A DNA stretch of 64,000 nt from Methyloversatilis discipulorum (GCF_000527135.1 NZ_AZUP01000001.1:992001-1056000); one strand, 5' to 3'; shown: positions 22,816 through 33,624, counted from the stretch's first letter. Numbers and translations: made by a program. Notes: a model not told the origin generated them from the sequence alone.

Positions 22816-23355
22816 ATGGACAGCGTACTGGTGGTGCCCGGCCTCAACGGCAGCGGCCCTGAACACTGGCAGAGCTGGATCGAGCCGCTGCTCGGCGCCA
22901 CGCGCGTCGAGCAGGCGGACTGGTCGCAGCCGGATATCGATCTGTGGTCGGCGCGTGTCGTCGACGCGGTGCGGCTGGCGCCGGGCCGCGTCTGGCTGGT
23001 CGCCCACAGCTTCGGCTGCCTCGCGTCCGCGGTTGCCGCACAGACGGTGGCGGAACGCATCGCCGGCGCGCTCTTCGTCGCGCCGGCCAGCCCGGACAAG
23101 TTCGGCATCAGCGAACGCATCCCGGCCACGCCCTTCCCCTTCCCGGCTGTTGTTGCCGCCAGTCGCAACGACCCGTGGATGAAGTTCCTGACGGCCGCCA
23201 GCTGGGCCGAGCGCTGGGGCGCGCAGCTGGTCGATCTGGGCAATGCCGGTCACGTGAACACTGAATCCGGCCACGGCGCCTGGCCGGAAGGCCTCGAACT
23301 GTTCCGCCGGCTGCAGCGCAGCGCCAGCCTGATCGGCGGCACCGTGCAGGCCTGA
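22816..23355 (+). CDS. RBBP9/YdeN-family alpha/beta hydrolase
   Basis: A 179-residue serine hydrolase of the small RBBP9/YdeN type. It begins [18 protein letters not shown], has the nucleophile elbow [10 protein letters not shown], an acid in the SRNDPW segment and a catalytic His in [13 protein letters not shown]. The substrate is unknown; this family rarely has defined substrates. It follows prc by 31 bases, including a short AT tract, and faces the PAS/MCP-like gene tail to tail. Confidence 0.85.
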   Translation: MDSVLVVPGLNGSGPEHWQSWIEPLLGATRVEQADWSQPDIDLWSARVVDAVRLAPGRVWLVAHSFGCLASAVAAQTVAERIAGALFVAPASPDKFGISERIPATPFPFPAVVAASRNDPWMKFLTAASWAERWGAQLVDLGNAGHVNTESGHGAWPEGLELFRRLQRSASLIGGTVQA

Positions 23356-23367
23356 CGCCGACCGACT

Positions 23368-24375
23368 TCAGCTCTCGGCGCCGCTCAGCGCACGCTGGGT
23401 TTCCGCCATCTTGACGATTTCGCTGGTCGCGTTCGAGGTCTGCAGCGCCAGCTTGGCCACCTCTTCCGCCACGACGGCAAAGCCGCGCCCGACCTCGCCG
23501 GCACGCGCCGCCTCGATGCTGGCATTGAGCGCCAGCAGATTGGTGCGCTTCGAAATCTCGTTGATGACGCCGGAGATGGACAGGATCTGCTGCATGCTGT
23601 CCTCCATCTTGGCGCGCTGGTCGCGCTGCAGTTCCTGCGCCTGCTTCTCATCTGAAATGTCGCGCAGCGCACCGGCCGACTGCAGCGCTCGACCATTGGC
23701 ATCGCGCACCGTGGCCGCCCGTTCGCGGAACCAGATGTAGCCGCGCGTGCGGTGGCGCAGGCGGTACTCGCACACATAGGGCGTACGGCCGCTGCTGTCG
23801 GTCAGGTGAGCGTTGAAGGCGTCGATCACGCGGTTCTTGTCGTCCGGATGCAGCACGGCGAGCCAGCTGTCCCAGGTGTCGGGAAATTCGTTGCGGCTGG
23901 CACCGAGCAGGCCACGCAGCTGGTCGGACCAGCGCACGCGATTGTCGGCGTGGTCGGGGTCGCCATCGACGATGTCGTAGGTCCAGGTGCCTTCGGTCAG
24001 TGCCGACTGCGCCAGATCGCGCTGCGCCATGTCGGCTTTCAGCGCATCGGCCTGCGCGCGCGCCTGTGCGGCTTCGTCACGCAGCGCGTCGGCATCGCGG
24101 GCGGCGCGCTCGGCGTCCGCGCGGGCCTGTCCGGTCTGTGCTTCCTGCTCGGCAAGCGCGTCGCGCATCTGCGCGAGCTGCCCGGGCAAGGCACGCAAGG
24201 CATCCAGTTCAGCCTGCATGCGTGCTTCGCGTTCCGCCATCGCACGCAATGACGACGCCAGCGGTTCAGGCAATCCGGCTGGCGGACTGGCCAGCGTGCG
24301 ATTGCTGTCACGACAGCTCACGATCAGTGCAGACAGCGACTCGAAGGCCTTGCGGGAGCGGTTCAGACCGAACAT
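23368..24375 (-). CDS. Soluble PAS protein with truncated chemoreceptor signalling tip
   Basis: A 335-residue cytoplasmic protein with no membrane segment. Residues about 40-120 are a coiled coil rich in Ala, Glu and Arg; 125-250 form a PAS domain of the PAS_3 type ending in [33 protein letters not shown]; the end carries only the hairpin tip of a methyl-accepting domain ([35 protein letters not shown], cut here as [20 protein letters not shown]). The usual return arm of the MCP coiled coil is cut short after [13 protein letters not shown]. It may still dock with CheA/CheW arrays or form a small sensor. No che genes are nearby. Confidence 0.85.
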   Translation of the reverse strand: MFGLNRSRKAFESLSALIVSCRDSNRTLASPPAGLPEPLASSLRAMAEREARMQAELDALRALPGQLAQMRDALAEQEAQTGQARADAERAARDADALRDEAAQARAQADALKADMAQRDLAQSALTEGTWTYDIVDGDPDHADNRVRWSDQLRGLLGASRNEFPDTWDSWLAVLHPDDKNRVIDAFNAHLTDSSGRTPYVCEYRLRHRTRGYIWFRERAATVRDANGRALQSAGALRDISDEKQAQELQRDQRAKMEDSMQQILSISGVINEISKRTNLLALNASIEAARAGEVGRGFAVVAEEVAKLALQTSNATSEIVKMAETQRALSGAES

Positions 24376-24540
24376 GGGCAGCTTCCTTCTTGAAGGGGAA
24401 TGAACACCTTCTCGGCCCGCTTGCCGCCGTCTTTAGACTTTGTATGAAAAAAAGTTGCATGCAGCGTCGATGCACTTCATCCGTGCGCTGCGCCGCACCA
24501 CGGGTGTGCTGCGAGGCATGGGTTAATTCAGATCCACACT

Positions 24541-24590
24541 AAGCAAATCACTTCTTATTATTTCCAGTAATTAACTCCACTCCCTAAGCT
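24541..24590 (+). promoter_or_regulatory. CysB-type promoter motif before cysTWA-cysB
   Basis: AAGC at 24541 (CTAAGCAAATC), TTATTTC at 24558 and TAAGCT at 24585. TAAG-N10-CTTA makes a clear dyad (24540-24557). Expected transcription start is near 24597, giving a leader of about 67 bases before cysT. Confidence 0.65.
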
Positions 24591-24663
24591 CTCGCCTCGA
24601 CAACATTCTTCCGGGGCGATTCATGTCACCACCTTCACGTCAGTCACCGCAGGAGCGCTTCGA

Positions 24664-25497
24664 ATGAGCCGGCGTTCCTTCCAGGTGCTGCCCGGCTTCA
24701 AGCTGACGCTGGGTTACACGCTGTTCTACCTGTCCATCATCGTGCTGATCCCGCTGTCGGCGGTGTTCATCAAGACGGCCAGCCTCGGCCTCGCCCAGTT
24801 CTGGGACGTGGTGACGACGCCGCGCGTGCTCGCCTCGTACCGCCTGTCCTTCGGCGCCTCGCTGCTGGCCGCCGCGATCAATGCGGTGTTCGGACTGGCG
24901 CTGGCCTGGGCGCTGGTGCGCTATTCCTTCCCCGGCAAGAAGCTGGTCGATGCGCTGATCGACCTGCCCTTCGCGCTGCCGACCGCCGTGGCCGGCATCG
25001 CGCTGACCGCGCTGTACGCGCCGAACGGCTGGCTCGGATCGGCGCTGGAGCCGCTCGGCATCAAGGTCGCGTTCACCCCGCTGGGCGTGCTGGTGGCACT
25101 GGTGTTCATCGGTCTGCCCTTCGTCGTGCGCACCGTGCAGCCCATCCTGGAAGACCTCGACACCGAGCTGGAAGAAGCGGCCGCCAGCCTGGGCGCACGT
25201 CGCTGGCAAACCTTCCGCTACGTGACGCTGCCGATACTGCTGCCGGCGCTGCTGACCGGCTTCGCGCTGGCCTTCGCGCGGGCGGTCGGCGAATACGGCT
25301 CGGTCATCTTCATTGCCGGCAACATTCCGATGGTGTCGGAAATCACCCCGCTGATGATCATCACCAAGCTGGAGCAGTACGACTACGCCGGCGCCACCGC
25401 GATCGCGGTCGTGATGCTGCTGTTCTCCTTCGTGCTGCTGCTGGCGATCAACGGCCTGCAGGCCTGGACCGAAAAAGCCACCGGGAGGAACCGCTGA
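24664..25497 (+). CDS. cysT: Sulfate/thiosulfate ABC transporter permease CysT (CysU)
   Basis: A 277-residue inner-membrane permease. Its helices include [20 protein letters not shown] at the N-terminus; the EAA motif is [22 protein letters not shown], and [16 protein letters not shown] and [15 protein letters not shown] are diagnostic for CysT. AGGAG precedes the ATG. It pairs with CysW and is driven by CysA, with sulfate delivered by the Sbp encoded at 12.4 kb. The stop overlaps the cysW start (TGATG). Confidence 0.96.
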   Translation: MSRRSFQVLPGFKLTLGYTLFYLSIIVLIPLSAVFIKTASLGLAQFWDVVTTPRVLASYRLSFGASLLAAAINAVFGLALAWALVRYSFPGKKLVDALIDLPFALPTAVAGIALTALYAPNGWLGSALEPLGIKVAFTPLGVLVALVFIGLPFVVRTVQPILEDLDTELEEAAASLGARRWQTFRYVTLPILLPALLTGFALAFARAVGEYGSVIFIAGNIPMVSEITPLMIITKLEQYDYAGATAIAVVMLLFSFVLLLAINGLQAWTEKATGRNR

Positions 25498-26380
25498 TGG
25501 CCGCCGCCACCACACTGCACGCCGCCGCCGACGTCGCGGCGCGCTTCGAAGGCCGTGCCGCCACGCGCGAGCCGGCCTGGGTCAAATGGACGATCATCGC
25601 CGTCTCGCTCACTTTCTTCGTGCTCTTCCTGCTGATGCCGCTGATCGCGGTGTTCGTCGAGGCGCTGCGCAAGGGCTGGGACACCTATCTGGCCGCGCTG
25701 GTCGAGCCGGACGCACTGTCGGCGATCAAGCTCACGCTGATCGCCGCGGTGATCGCGGTGCCGCTGAATCTGACCTTCGGCGTGTCAGCCGCGTGGGCGA
25801 TCACCAAGTTCAACTTCCGCGGCAAGCACTTCCTGATCACGCTGATCGACCTGCCCTTCTCGGTGTCACCGGTGGTCGCCGGCCTGATCTACGTGCTGGT
25901 GTTCGGCGCGCAGGGCTGGTTCGGCCCCTGGCTGCAGGAACATGACCTGAAGATCATCTTCGCCGTGCCCGGCATCGTGCTGGCCACCATGTTCGTGACG
26001 GTTCCCTTTATCGCCCGCGAACTGATCCCGCTGATGCAGGCACAGGGCAAGGAGGAGGAAGAGGCCGCGGTCGTGCTGGGCGCCAATGGCTGGCAGACCT
26101 TCTGGCACGTCACCCTGCCCAATATCAAGTGGGGCCTGCTGTACGGCGTCATCCTGACCAACGCACGGGCGATGGGCGAATTCGGCGCCGTGTCGGTGGT
26201 GTCCGGTCATATCAGGGGCCTCACCAACACCATGCCGCTGCATGTCGAAATTCTCTACAACGAATACCAGTTCGCAGCCGCCTTCGCCGTCGCGTCGCTG
26301 CTCGCCCTGCTGGCGCTGGTGACTCTGGGCGTCAAGACCTGGATCGAACACCAAGCATCCAAAGTGAAGGACAACGAAAA

Positions 26381-26384
<4 letters not shown>
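25497..26384 (+). CDS. cysW: Sulfate/thiosulfate ABC transporter permease CysW
   Basis: A 295-residue inner-membrane permease and partner of CysT. Diagnostic segments are [20 protein letters not shown], the EAA loop [23 protein letters not shown] and [18 protein letters not shown]. It has a longer cytoplasmic N-terminus (about 30 residues) than CysT. The coding sequence overlaps both neighbours by a few bases, so the three transporter proteins are translationally coupled. Confidence 0.96.
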
Positions 26385-27445
<1,061 letters not shown>

Positions 27446-27485
27446 AACCGGCGCCGCATCGAGACATGAAACAGAGAGAAGAACG

Positions 27486-28418
27486 ATGAATTTCCAGCAG
27501 CTGCGCATCATCCGCGAAACCGTCAGGCGCCAGTTCAACCTGACCGAAGTCGCCAACGCGCTGTTCACGTCGCAGTCCGGCGTGAGCAAGCACATCAAGG
27601 ATCTGGAGGACGAACTGGGCGTCGAGCTCTTCGTCCGCAAGGGCAAGCGCCTGCTCGGCCTGACCGAGCCGGGCAGCGAACTGGTCGAGATCGTCGAGCG
27701 CATGCTGCTCGACGCCGGCAACATCAAGCGGCTGGCCGAACAGTTCGCCCGCCGCGACGAGGGCCAGCTGCGCATCGCCACCACGCACACGCAGGCGCGC
27801 TACGCGCTGCCGCGCGTGGTGACCGAGTTCAAGCGCCTCTTCCCCAAGGTGCATCTGGTGCTGCTGCAGGCCAGCCCGACCGAAATCGTCGATCTGCTGA
27901 ACGACGGCGAGGCGGACATCGGCATCGCGACCGAAACGCTGTCGGGCGCGCCCGAGCTGGTGACCTTTCCCTTCTACTCGTGGCACCACGCCGCCATCGT
28001 GCCCGCCGGCCATCCGCTGGAGGCGGTCAAACCGCTGACGCTGGAAGCGCTGGCCGAACACCCGGTGGTGACCTATCACGAGGGCTTCACCGGCCGCGCA
28101 CGCATCGACGCCACCTTCGCCCGCGCCGGTCTGCTGCCGGACATCGTCATGTCCGCACTCGACGCCGACGTCATCAAGACCTACGTCGAACTGGGTCTGG
28201 GCGCCGGCATCATCGCCTCGGTCGCCTTCGACCCTGTGCGCGACAGCGGCCTGCGCCTGCTCGACAGCGAACACCTGTTCGAAGCCAACACGACGCTGAT
28301 CGCGCTGCGCCGCAAGCACTACCTGCGCAGCTACGCCTACCGCTTCATCGAACTGTGCGAACCGTCGCTGAACGAGGTGACGGTTAAGGCGGCATTGAAG
28401 CCGAGCGCCGAAGACTGA
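27486..28418 (+). CDS. cysB: CysB-family LysR-type regulator
   Basis: A 310-residue LysR regulator of the CysB/Cbl group. The N-terminal winged HTH is MNFQQLRIIRETVRRQFNLTEVA...SQSGVSKHIKDLEDELG, where the SQSGVSKHIK recognition helix is typical of CysB. The effector domain contains TTHTQARYALP and the sulfate/N-acetylserine-site-like YHEGFTGR. It lies 40 bases after cysA and probably belongs to the same transcript, giving feedback on the regulon. CysB, and not Cbl, is favoured because it is the only copy seen here, but one sequence cannot separate the two. Confidence 0.93.
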   Translation: MNFQQLRIIRETVRRQFNLTEVANALFTSQSGVSKHIKDLEDELGVELFVRKGKRLLGLTEPGSELVEIVERMLLDAGNIKRLAEQFARRDEGQLRIATTHTQARYALPRVVTEFKRLFPKVHLVLLQASPTEIVDLLNDGEADIGIATETLSGAPELVTFPFYSWHHAAIVPAGHPLEAVKPLTLEALAEHPVVTYHEGFTGRARIDATFARAGLLPDIVMSALDADVIKTYVELGLGAGIIASVAFDPVRDSGLRLLDSEHLFEANTTLIALRRKHYLRSYAYRFIELCEPSLNEVTVKAALKPSAED

Positions 28419-28448
28419 GGCAGGCACTGCTGTCCGCGGGCAGCTCGC

Positions 28449-28662
28449 CGTCGGGGTCAGAAGACCCCTCCCACAGAACCCCGCCCCGGCTCGGGCCGCG
28501 GGTCTGGCGAATCTCCTGTGGGAGCGGCCTTGGCCGCGACGCAGCTGATGCAGACCGCCGGCTTCGATTCAGGCTGCAATCGCGAGCAAGCTCGCTCCCA
28601 CCAAACCCGGCCCCGCAGGCAAACAGGGCGCCATCCTTGTGGGAGCGACCGCCGGTCGCGAT
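28449..28662. repeat. Cluster of four REP-like hairpin elements
   Basis: Four copies of a GTGGGAGCG-type unit lie in alternating orientation in the 333-base gap between cysB and the AEC transporter: minus at about 28449-28478, plus at 28516-28541 (GTGGGAGCGGCCTTGGCCGC), minus at 28576-28602 and plus at 28636-28662. Each carries its own short inverted repeat with a different stem (for example GCGACC-GCC-GGTCGC). This matches the REP/BIME elements of Pseudomonas and relatives. The rest of the gap holds no gene; the hairpins may also end the cysTWA-cysB transcript. Confidence 0.75.
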
Positions 28663-28751
28663 GCGGCGACTGCGGTTCGCGCGCTTTGAACGGGCGCTTT
28701 CTGAGTCAAAAGACCAGGCCTGCGCGCTCCACCTCGCAAGCCGAAGAACGG

Positions 28752-29696
28752 TCAGACGGTCGCCGCAACCAGCGCCAGCATCAGCGGCGTGGTCAGCGCA
28801 GCGAGCGCGGTGGACATCAGCAGGCTGCTGGCCACCGGTCCCTGCATGACGTGGAACTGGCGCGACATCAGGTAGACGTTGGCGCCGACCGACAGCGAAG
28901 CGAGCAGCACCACCGCCTGCGTTTCCACCGGCGGCAGGCCGAGCAGCACGGCCAGCCCCCACACCGCCAGCGGGTGGGCAACCAGCTTCAGCACGCTGAT
29001 GCTGACGCTCTGCTGCCAGCCGTCGCGCACGCCGAATTCCGCCAGTCCCATGCCGAGCGCGATCAGCGACATCGGCAGTGCGGCGTCGCCGAGCAGCTTC
29101 AGCGGCTGGTCGATCAGTGACGGCAGCTGGAAATCGGTCAGACTGAACAGCGTACCGGCGAGTATCGACGCGACCAGCGGATTGGTCAGCACGCCGCGCG
29201 CGGTCTTGCCGAAGCCGGCCAGCGTCAGCGCGCCGGTCTTCGCCCATTCGACCGACACGGTCACCAGCGTCCACAGCGTCAGCGCGTTGAACACGACCAC
29301 CAGTGCGGCCGCCGGCATGGCGTCGTCGCCGAGCAGGATGCGGGTAAGCGGCAGGCCGAGCAGCACGTTGTTCGAGAACACGCCGCCCAGCGCGAACACC
29401 GACTGCGACACGCCGTCGAGCCGGAACAGCTTCGCCGACACCAGCCGGCCGAGCAGGAACACGACGAGGCAGCCGCCGAAGAAGGCGGCCAGCAGTCGCA
29501 CATCGACCGGCGGCAGGCTGGCGAAACCGCTCATCAGCCGGAACAGCATGGCCGGCAACGCGATGGTGAACACGAACTTGGCCAGCGCGTCGGCCGCCGC
29601 CTTCGGCCAGCCACCCCAATGGACGATGCCGTAGCCGACGAACACCAGCACGAACAGCGGCGCGGCGAGCAGGATCTGCTGCAGCGCGGCGTTCAT
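28752..29696 (-). CDS. AEC (auxin efflux carrier) family transporter
   Basis: A 314-residue inner-membrane protein with about ten helices in two repeats. FVGYGIVHWGGWPKAAADALAKFVFTIALPAMLF at the start and the central LGGVFSNNVLLGLPLT (N-rich unwound helix) are characteristic of bacterial AEC carriers. Members move malate, malonate or other organic acids; the substrate here is unknown. Its ATG overlaps the rmuC stop, so the two genes share a transcript although no functional link is obvious. Confidence 0.9.
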   Translation of the reverse strand: MNAALQQILLAAPLFVLVFVGYGIVHWGGWPKAAADALAKFVFTIALPAMLFRLMSGFASLPPVDVRLLAAFFGGCLVVFLLGRLVSAKLFRLDGVSQSVFALGGVFSNNVLLGLPLTRILLGDDAMPAAALVVVFNALTLWTLVTVSVEWAKTGALTLAGFGKTARGVLTNPLVASILAGTLFSLTDFQLPSLIDQPLKLLGDAALPMSLIALGMGLAEFGVRDGWQQSVSISVLKLVAHPLAVWGLAVLLGLPPVETQAVVLLASLSVGANVYLMSRQFHVMQGPVASSLLMSTALAALTTPLMLALVAATV

Positions 29697-31045
29697 GCGC
29701 CGTCCTCCGGCACGTCAAGCGACTTCAGCGCGTCGGCCTCGGCGCGCTCGATGCGCACGAACTGGCCGCTGATCTTGCGGCTGGAAATGGCGACTTCCTG
29801 CACGTCGTCGTGCGCCTGGCGAATGTGGGTGGCGAGCTTTTCCATGCGTTTGTCGAACAGCGTGAAGTCCTTGGCCAGCCGGCCCAGCGCGTCACGGATC
29901 AGGTGGATCTGCTTGCGCGTCTCGACGTCCTTGAGCACGGCGCGTGCGGTGTTCAGTACCGCCATCAGCGTGGTTGGCGACACGATCCACACCCGCTTTG
30001 CCTGCGCGTAGGCGATCACCTCGGCGTGGTGGGCGTGCAGTTCGGCGAACACCGCCTCGGCCGGCAGGAACATGACCGCGCCATCCGAGGTTTCGTCGGC
30101 GATGATGTACTTGGCGGCGATGTCATCGACGTGCTTGCGCACGTCGGCACGGAAGGCCGCCTGCGCCTGTCGGCGGTCGGCTTCGGCCACGTCGGCGGCG
30201 AACATGCGGTGGTAATTCTCCAGCGGGAACTTGGAGTCGACCGCCACCCGGCCGGTCGGCTCCGGCAGCCGCAGCAGGCAGTCCACGCGCGCGCCGTTCG
30301 ACAGCGTGGCCTGGAATTCGAAGGCGTCCGGCGGCAACGCGTTGCGCACCAGCGCCTCCAGCTGCACTTCGCCGAAGGCGCCGCGCGCCTTCTTGTCGCC
30401 CAGCAGTTCCTTCAGGCTCACCACACTGGTCGACAGCCCTTCGATCTTCTTCTGCGCCTCGTCGATGGTGGCCAGCCGTGCCATCACGCTGGCAAAGGTT
30501 TCGTTGGTCTTGCGGAAGCCCTCCTCCAGCCGCTCGTGCACGCGGCCGCTGAGCAGTTCGAGCCGCTCGTTCACGGTGCGGGTGAGCGATTCGATCGACG
30601 CGGTCAGCTGCACCGAGGCGTTCTGCAGCCCGTTCTGCAGTGCCTCCTGCTGCACCCGCGTCTGTTCGGCCAGTGTGGCGGCCGTCTGCGCCACCAGTTC
30701 GGTGCGCAGGGTTTCCTGGCGGCTGTTCAGCGCCGCCGACAGCTCGGCAAGCCCGACCTGCTGGGCACGCTGCAGCGCGCCGACCGCGTCGCGCGCCACG
30801 CCCAGTTCGAGCGAAATGGCGCGGCGCAGCCGCTCGTTGGCGTCGGCCTGCATGCCCACCGTGCGTTCGGTCTGCCGCTGCAGCCCCTCGTGCAGCGCCG
30901 CCAGCGTCTGCCGCTGGCTCTCCTGCGCCACGGCGTCCAGCCCGCCGCCCAGCGCACGTACACGCAGCACGAGCCAGACGACCGCAGCGAGCAGCAGCAG
31001 CTGGAGCAGACCGAATACGATGACGAACGACGGGATTTCAGGCAC
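29693..31045 (-). CDS. rmuC: DNA recombination protein RmuC
   Basis: A protein of about 450 residues with one N-terminal membrane anchor (FVIVFGLLQLLLLAAVVWLVLR), a long coiled coil (about 50-200) and the RmuC nuclease-like core: GAFGEVQLEALVRNALPPDAFEFQ, VDSKFPLENYHRM and FLPAEAVFAELHAHH. RmuC limits inversion and recombination at repeats and has the PD-(D/E)xK fold. The GTG at 31045 (VPEIPSFVIVFG) is the likely start because it leaves the anchor at the N-terminus. It has no good ribosome site, so the start is the least certain part. Confidence 0.9.
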   Translation of the reverse strand: MPEIPSFVIVFGLLQLLLLAAVVWLVLRVRALGGGLDAVAQESQRQTLAALHEGLQRQTERTVGMQADANERLRRAISLELGVARDAVGALQRAQQVGLAELSAALNSRQETLRTELVAQTAATLAEQTRVQQEALQNGLQNASVQLTASIESLTRTVNERLELLSGRVHERLEEGFRKTNETFASVMARLATIDEAQKKIEGLSTSVVSLKELLGDKKARGAFGEVQLEALVRNALPPDAFEFQATLSNGARVDCLLRLPEPTGRVAVDSKFPLENYHRMFAADVAEADRRQAQAAFRADVRKHVDDIAAKYIIADETSDGAVMFLPAEAVFAELHAHHAEVIAYAQAKRVWIVSPTTLMAVLNTARAVLKDVETRKQIHLIRDALGRLAKDFTLFDKRMEKLATHIRQAHDDVQEVAISSRKISGQFVRIERAEADALKSLDVPEDGA

Positions 31046-31218
31046 ACGGGGTGGTCGAGGGAGAGGTTGAAAGGCGCTGCGCACGGCGGCTGCGAAGTAT
31101 AGCCGGCGCCCCGCCACCGGTCGCCACAAGGGAAGAAATCCTGCGACGACATCTTCGGTTCAAGACTCGATGGTGCACTGCCGATATAGAACTCAATATT
31201 CCATTTCCGAGCGCCCCA

Positions 31219-32502
31219 ATGGCCCACGCATCGTTATCCGTCGTCGCGGAAGCCGAGCAAGCACCCGGCGCCGACATCGTCCACAGCGCGCAGGGCGTGC
31301 TGGCCCGCTACAAGGGCCTGACGCTGACCAGCCACTTCCAGCCCATCTTCAGCGTTTCGCACTGCCGCGCCATCGGTCACGAAGGTTTGCTGCGCGCCGC
31401 CGATGCGGAAGCGAACCCGGTCGCGCCGGCCCGCGTGATCGCCGGCGCCACGCGCTACGACGACCTGCGTTACCTCGACCAGCTGTGCCGCTACCTGCAC
31501 GTGAACAACCACGCCGCGCAGGACACGCACGACGGCTGGCTCTTCCTGAACATCCACCCGGAAGTGTTCCGCAGCGGCCCGGACAGCGACCTCAGCGACT
31601 TCCTGCCCGAACTGTCGGAACACCCGGACATCGATCCGCGCCGCATCGTCATCGAAGTGATGGAACAGGCGGTGTCCGAACACGCCGGTTTCGCCCGTAC
31701 CGTCGAGTACCTGCGCGGCCTCGGCTGCATGATCGCGCTCGACGACTTCGGCGCCGGTCATTCGAACTTCGACCGCATCTGGACCATGCAGCCGGAAATC
31801 GTCAAGCTCGACCGCTCCTTCGCCGTCAAATCGGTCGAGGATCCGTCGGCGCGCCGCCTGCTGCCGCAGATCGTCAGTCTTATCCACGAAGCCGGCTCGC
31901 TGGTGCTGCTCGAAGGCGTCGAAACCGAAGCGCAGGCACTGGCCGCGCTCGACGCAGACATCGATTTCGTCCAGGGCTTCTACTTCGCGATGCCGGCGGC
32001 CCGCCCGGTCGACACGCGCGAAGTGAGCCCGGTGCTGAACGACCTGTGGGAACGCTTCAACACGACGCGGGGCAGCGGTGCCGCGCGCTACCGCGAGCTG
32101 ATCGCGCCCTACATCCACGCCATGGGCGGTTGCGCCGTGCTGCTGGAGGAAGGCATCCCGATGGAGGAAGCCTGCCGTGGCTTCCTGCAGCTGGAGCGCG
32201 CCGACTGCTGCTTCCTGCTCGACGCCGACGGCCGCCAGGTCGGCCGCAATGTGCGCACCTCGCAGCCCTTCGGCACCGCCGACAGCCAGTACCGCTCGCT
32301 GTCGATCAACCGCCACGCACGCTGGTCACGCCGCCCCTACTTCCGTCGCGCCATCGAGCACGTCGGCAAGGTGCAGGTGACGCGCCCCTATCTGTCCATC
32401 TCGTCCGGCCTGCTGTGCGTGACCGTGTCCATCGCCTACCGCGGCTGGGACGACCAGTTGCGCGTGCTGTGCGGTGACCTGCACTGGCCGCAGGTGGTCT
32501 GA
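31219..32502 (+). CDS. EAL-domain cyclic-di-GMP phosphodiesterase with C-terminal sensory domain
   Basis: A 427-residue cytoplasmic protein. The EAL domain (about 25-265) keeps the catalytic set: GHEGLLR (EGL in place of EAL), FLNIHPE, IVIEVMEQ, LDDFGAGHSNFDR, VKLDRSF and LLEGVETEAQ, so hydrolysis of c-di-GMP to pGpG is likely. The C-terminal part (ARYRELIAPYIHAMGG...LERADCCFLLDADGRQVGRNV) resembles the YkuI_C/PAS-like sensory domain found after EAL. It is divergent from rmuC. The ATG at 31219 is taken because upstream frame sequence overlaps the rmuC leader. Confidence 0.88.
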   Translation: MAHASLSVVAEAEQAPGADIVHSAQGVLARYKGLTLTSHFQPIFSVSHCRAIGHEGLLRAADAEANPVAPARVIAGATRYDDLRYLDQLCRYLHVNNHAAQDTHDGWLFLNIHPEVFRSGPDSDLSDFLPELSEHPDIDPRRIVIEVMEQAVSEHAGFARTVEYLRGLGCMIALDDFGAGHSNFDRIWTMQPEIVKLDRSFAVKSVEDPSARRLLPQIVSLIHEAGSLVLLEGVETEAQALAALDADIDFVQGFYFAMPAARPVDTREVSPVLNDLWERFNTTRGSGAARYRELIAPYIHAMGGCAVLLEEGIPMEEACRGFLQLERADCCFLLDADGRQVGRNVRTSQPFGTADSQYRSLSINRHARWSRRPYFRRAIEHVGKVQVTRPYLSISSGLLCVTVSIAYRGWDDQLRVLCGDLHWPQVV

Positions 32503-32554
32503 ACTCGACGGCGGCGCACTTGTCTGCGTGACGGATCGCTGTCACGCTAGTCCG

Positions 32555-32884
32555 ATGCACGCTGCCCGTCACCTCACTCTGCGCCGTCTGATCGCACTGC
32601 TGATGCTGTGCGCGTTGCCGCTGCACGCCTACGCGCTTCACTGCAGCACGCACTGTGCACTGGCCGGCGCGATGATGGACATCGACATGCCCGGCCACGA
32701 CTGCGGCAGCTGCGAGGACCAGGGCGCGCAAGCGGCACTGTGTGCAGCCGCACAGGCGATCGCCATCACGCAGTCCCCCCCGCCAGCCGCAGCCGCTGGC
32801 TCGGCGGTCCTGCCGCTGCAGCACGACGCGGCCGAGCGTTCGCACATCCCCGCCCCGCTGGAGAAACCACCCAGACCGTCCTGA
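32555..32884 (+). CDS. Small secreted Cys/His-rich protein
   Basis: A 109-residue protein with a Sec signal (RRLIALLMLCALPLHAYA). The mature part has HCSTHCALAG, MMDIDMPGHDCGSCEDQG and a Pro/Ala-rich tail, a pattern of Cys, His and Met that suggests copper or other metal binding in the periplasm. I recognise no family. It heads a run of four plus-strand genes ending with MerP- and MerT-like proteins, which supports a metal-handling role. Confidence 0.6.
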   Translation: MHAARHLTLRRLIALLMLCALPLHAYALHCSTHCALAGAMMDIDMPGHDCGSCEDQGAQAALCAAAQAIAITQSPPPAAAAGSAVLPLQHDAAERSHIPAPLEKPPRPS

Positions 32885-32925
32885 ACCTCGCACTGTTCCG
32901 CCCCCGCATCGTTCAGGAGTCCGTC

Positions 32926-33624
32926 ATGTTCCGTTTCACGCTGCCGCCCGCTCGCGGCAGGCGCTGTGCCGTGCCGCGCGGCTGGCTCGCGGCGCTGCCG
33001 CTGGCCGCGCTGTCGACCCAGGCCGTCGCCGGATTCTTCATTCCGCGCGACATCACCATGTTCATGTTCACCGCCTCGCCCGACAGCCAGATGGCTGAAG
33101 TGGCGCACGGCCTGCGCGCCAATCTGTCGGTCGCCGCCGGGCAGTCGCGCTACGTGTCGGACGACGGCCTGACCGAACGCCGCTACACCACCTTGCAGGC
33201 GAACTGGCTGGTGCATCGAGCCTATGGCAGCGACGGCATCACCAATGCATATATATATGGCGGACCGCTGGCCGCCCGCGGCAGCGAATTCGCCGGCACC
33301 CACAGCGGCGTGCATGGTGGATTCTGGGCCGACCACGAAACGCGGCGCATCTACGCCCGGCTGTCCACGCACGCCTATCACGCGGCCGGACACACCCAGG
33401 TGGTCACGACAGCGCAGGGGCTGTGGGCGCCCTACGCCGCCGACTACGAGGACATCGCCACCTGGATCGGCCTGCAGGCAGAGCGCCGCAGCGGCCTGAC
33501 CGACGCCACCCAGATCACGCCGCTGCTGCGCCTGTTCCAGCGCCGCTGGTGGGTCGATGTCGGCGTCAGCGTCAATCGCGAGCACCGTGGCGACGCCTTC
33601 GTGAACCTCATGTTTTTGTTTTAA
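32926..33624 (+). CDS. Predicted outer-membrane or periplasmic protein of unknown function
   Basis: A 232-residue protein beginning at ATG 32926 with GGAG upstream. The signal peptide ends LAALSTQAVA, then GFFIPRDITMFMF. Alternating polar/hydrophobic strands and a C-terminal phenylalanine (RGDAFVNLMFLF) suggest a small outer-membrane beta-barrel. His-rich stretches (THSGVHGGFWADHE, STHAYHAAGHTQ) could bind metal. I do not recognise the family. Its position between the Cys/His-rich protein and the HMA-domain protein suggests a part in metal export or sensing. Confidence 0.65.
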   Translation: MFRFTLPPARGRRCAVPRGWLAALPLAALSTQAVAGFFIPRDITMFMFTASPDSQMAEVAHGLRANLSVAAGQSRYVSDDGLTERRYTTLQANWLVHRAYGSDGITNAYIYGGPLAARGSEFAGTHSGVHGGFWADHETRRIYARLSTHAYHAAGHTQVVTTAQGLWAPYAADYEDIATWIGLQAERRSGLTDATQITPLLRLFQRRWWVDVGVSVNREHRGDAFVNLMFLF

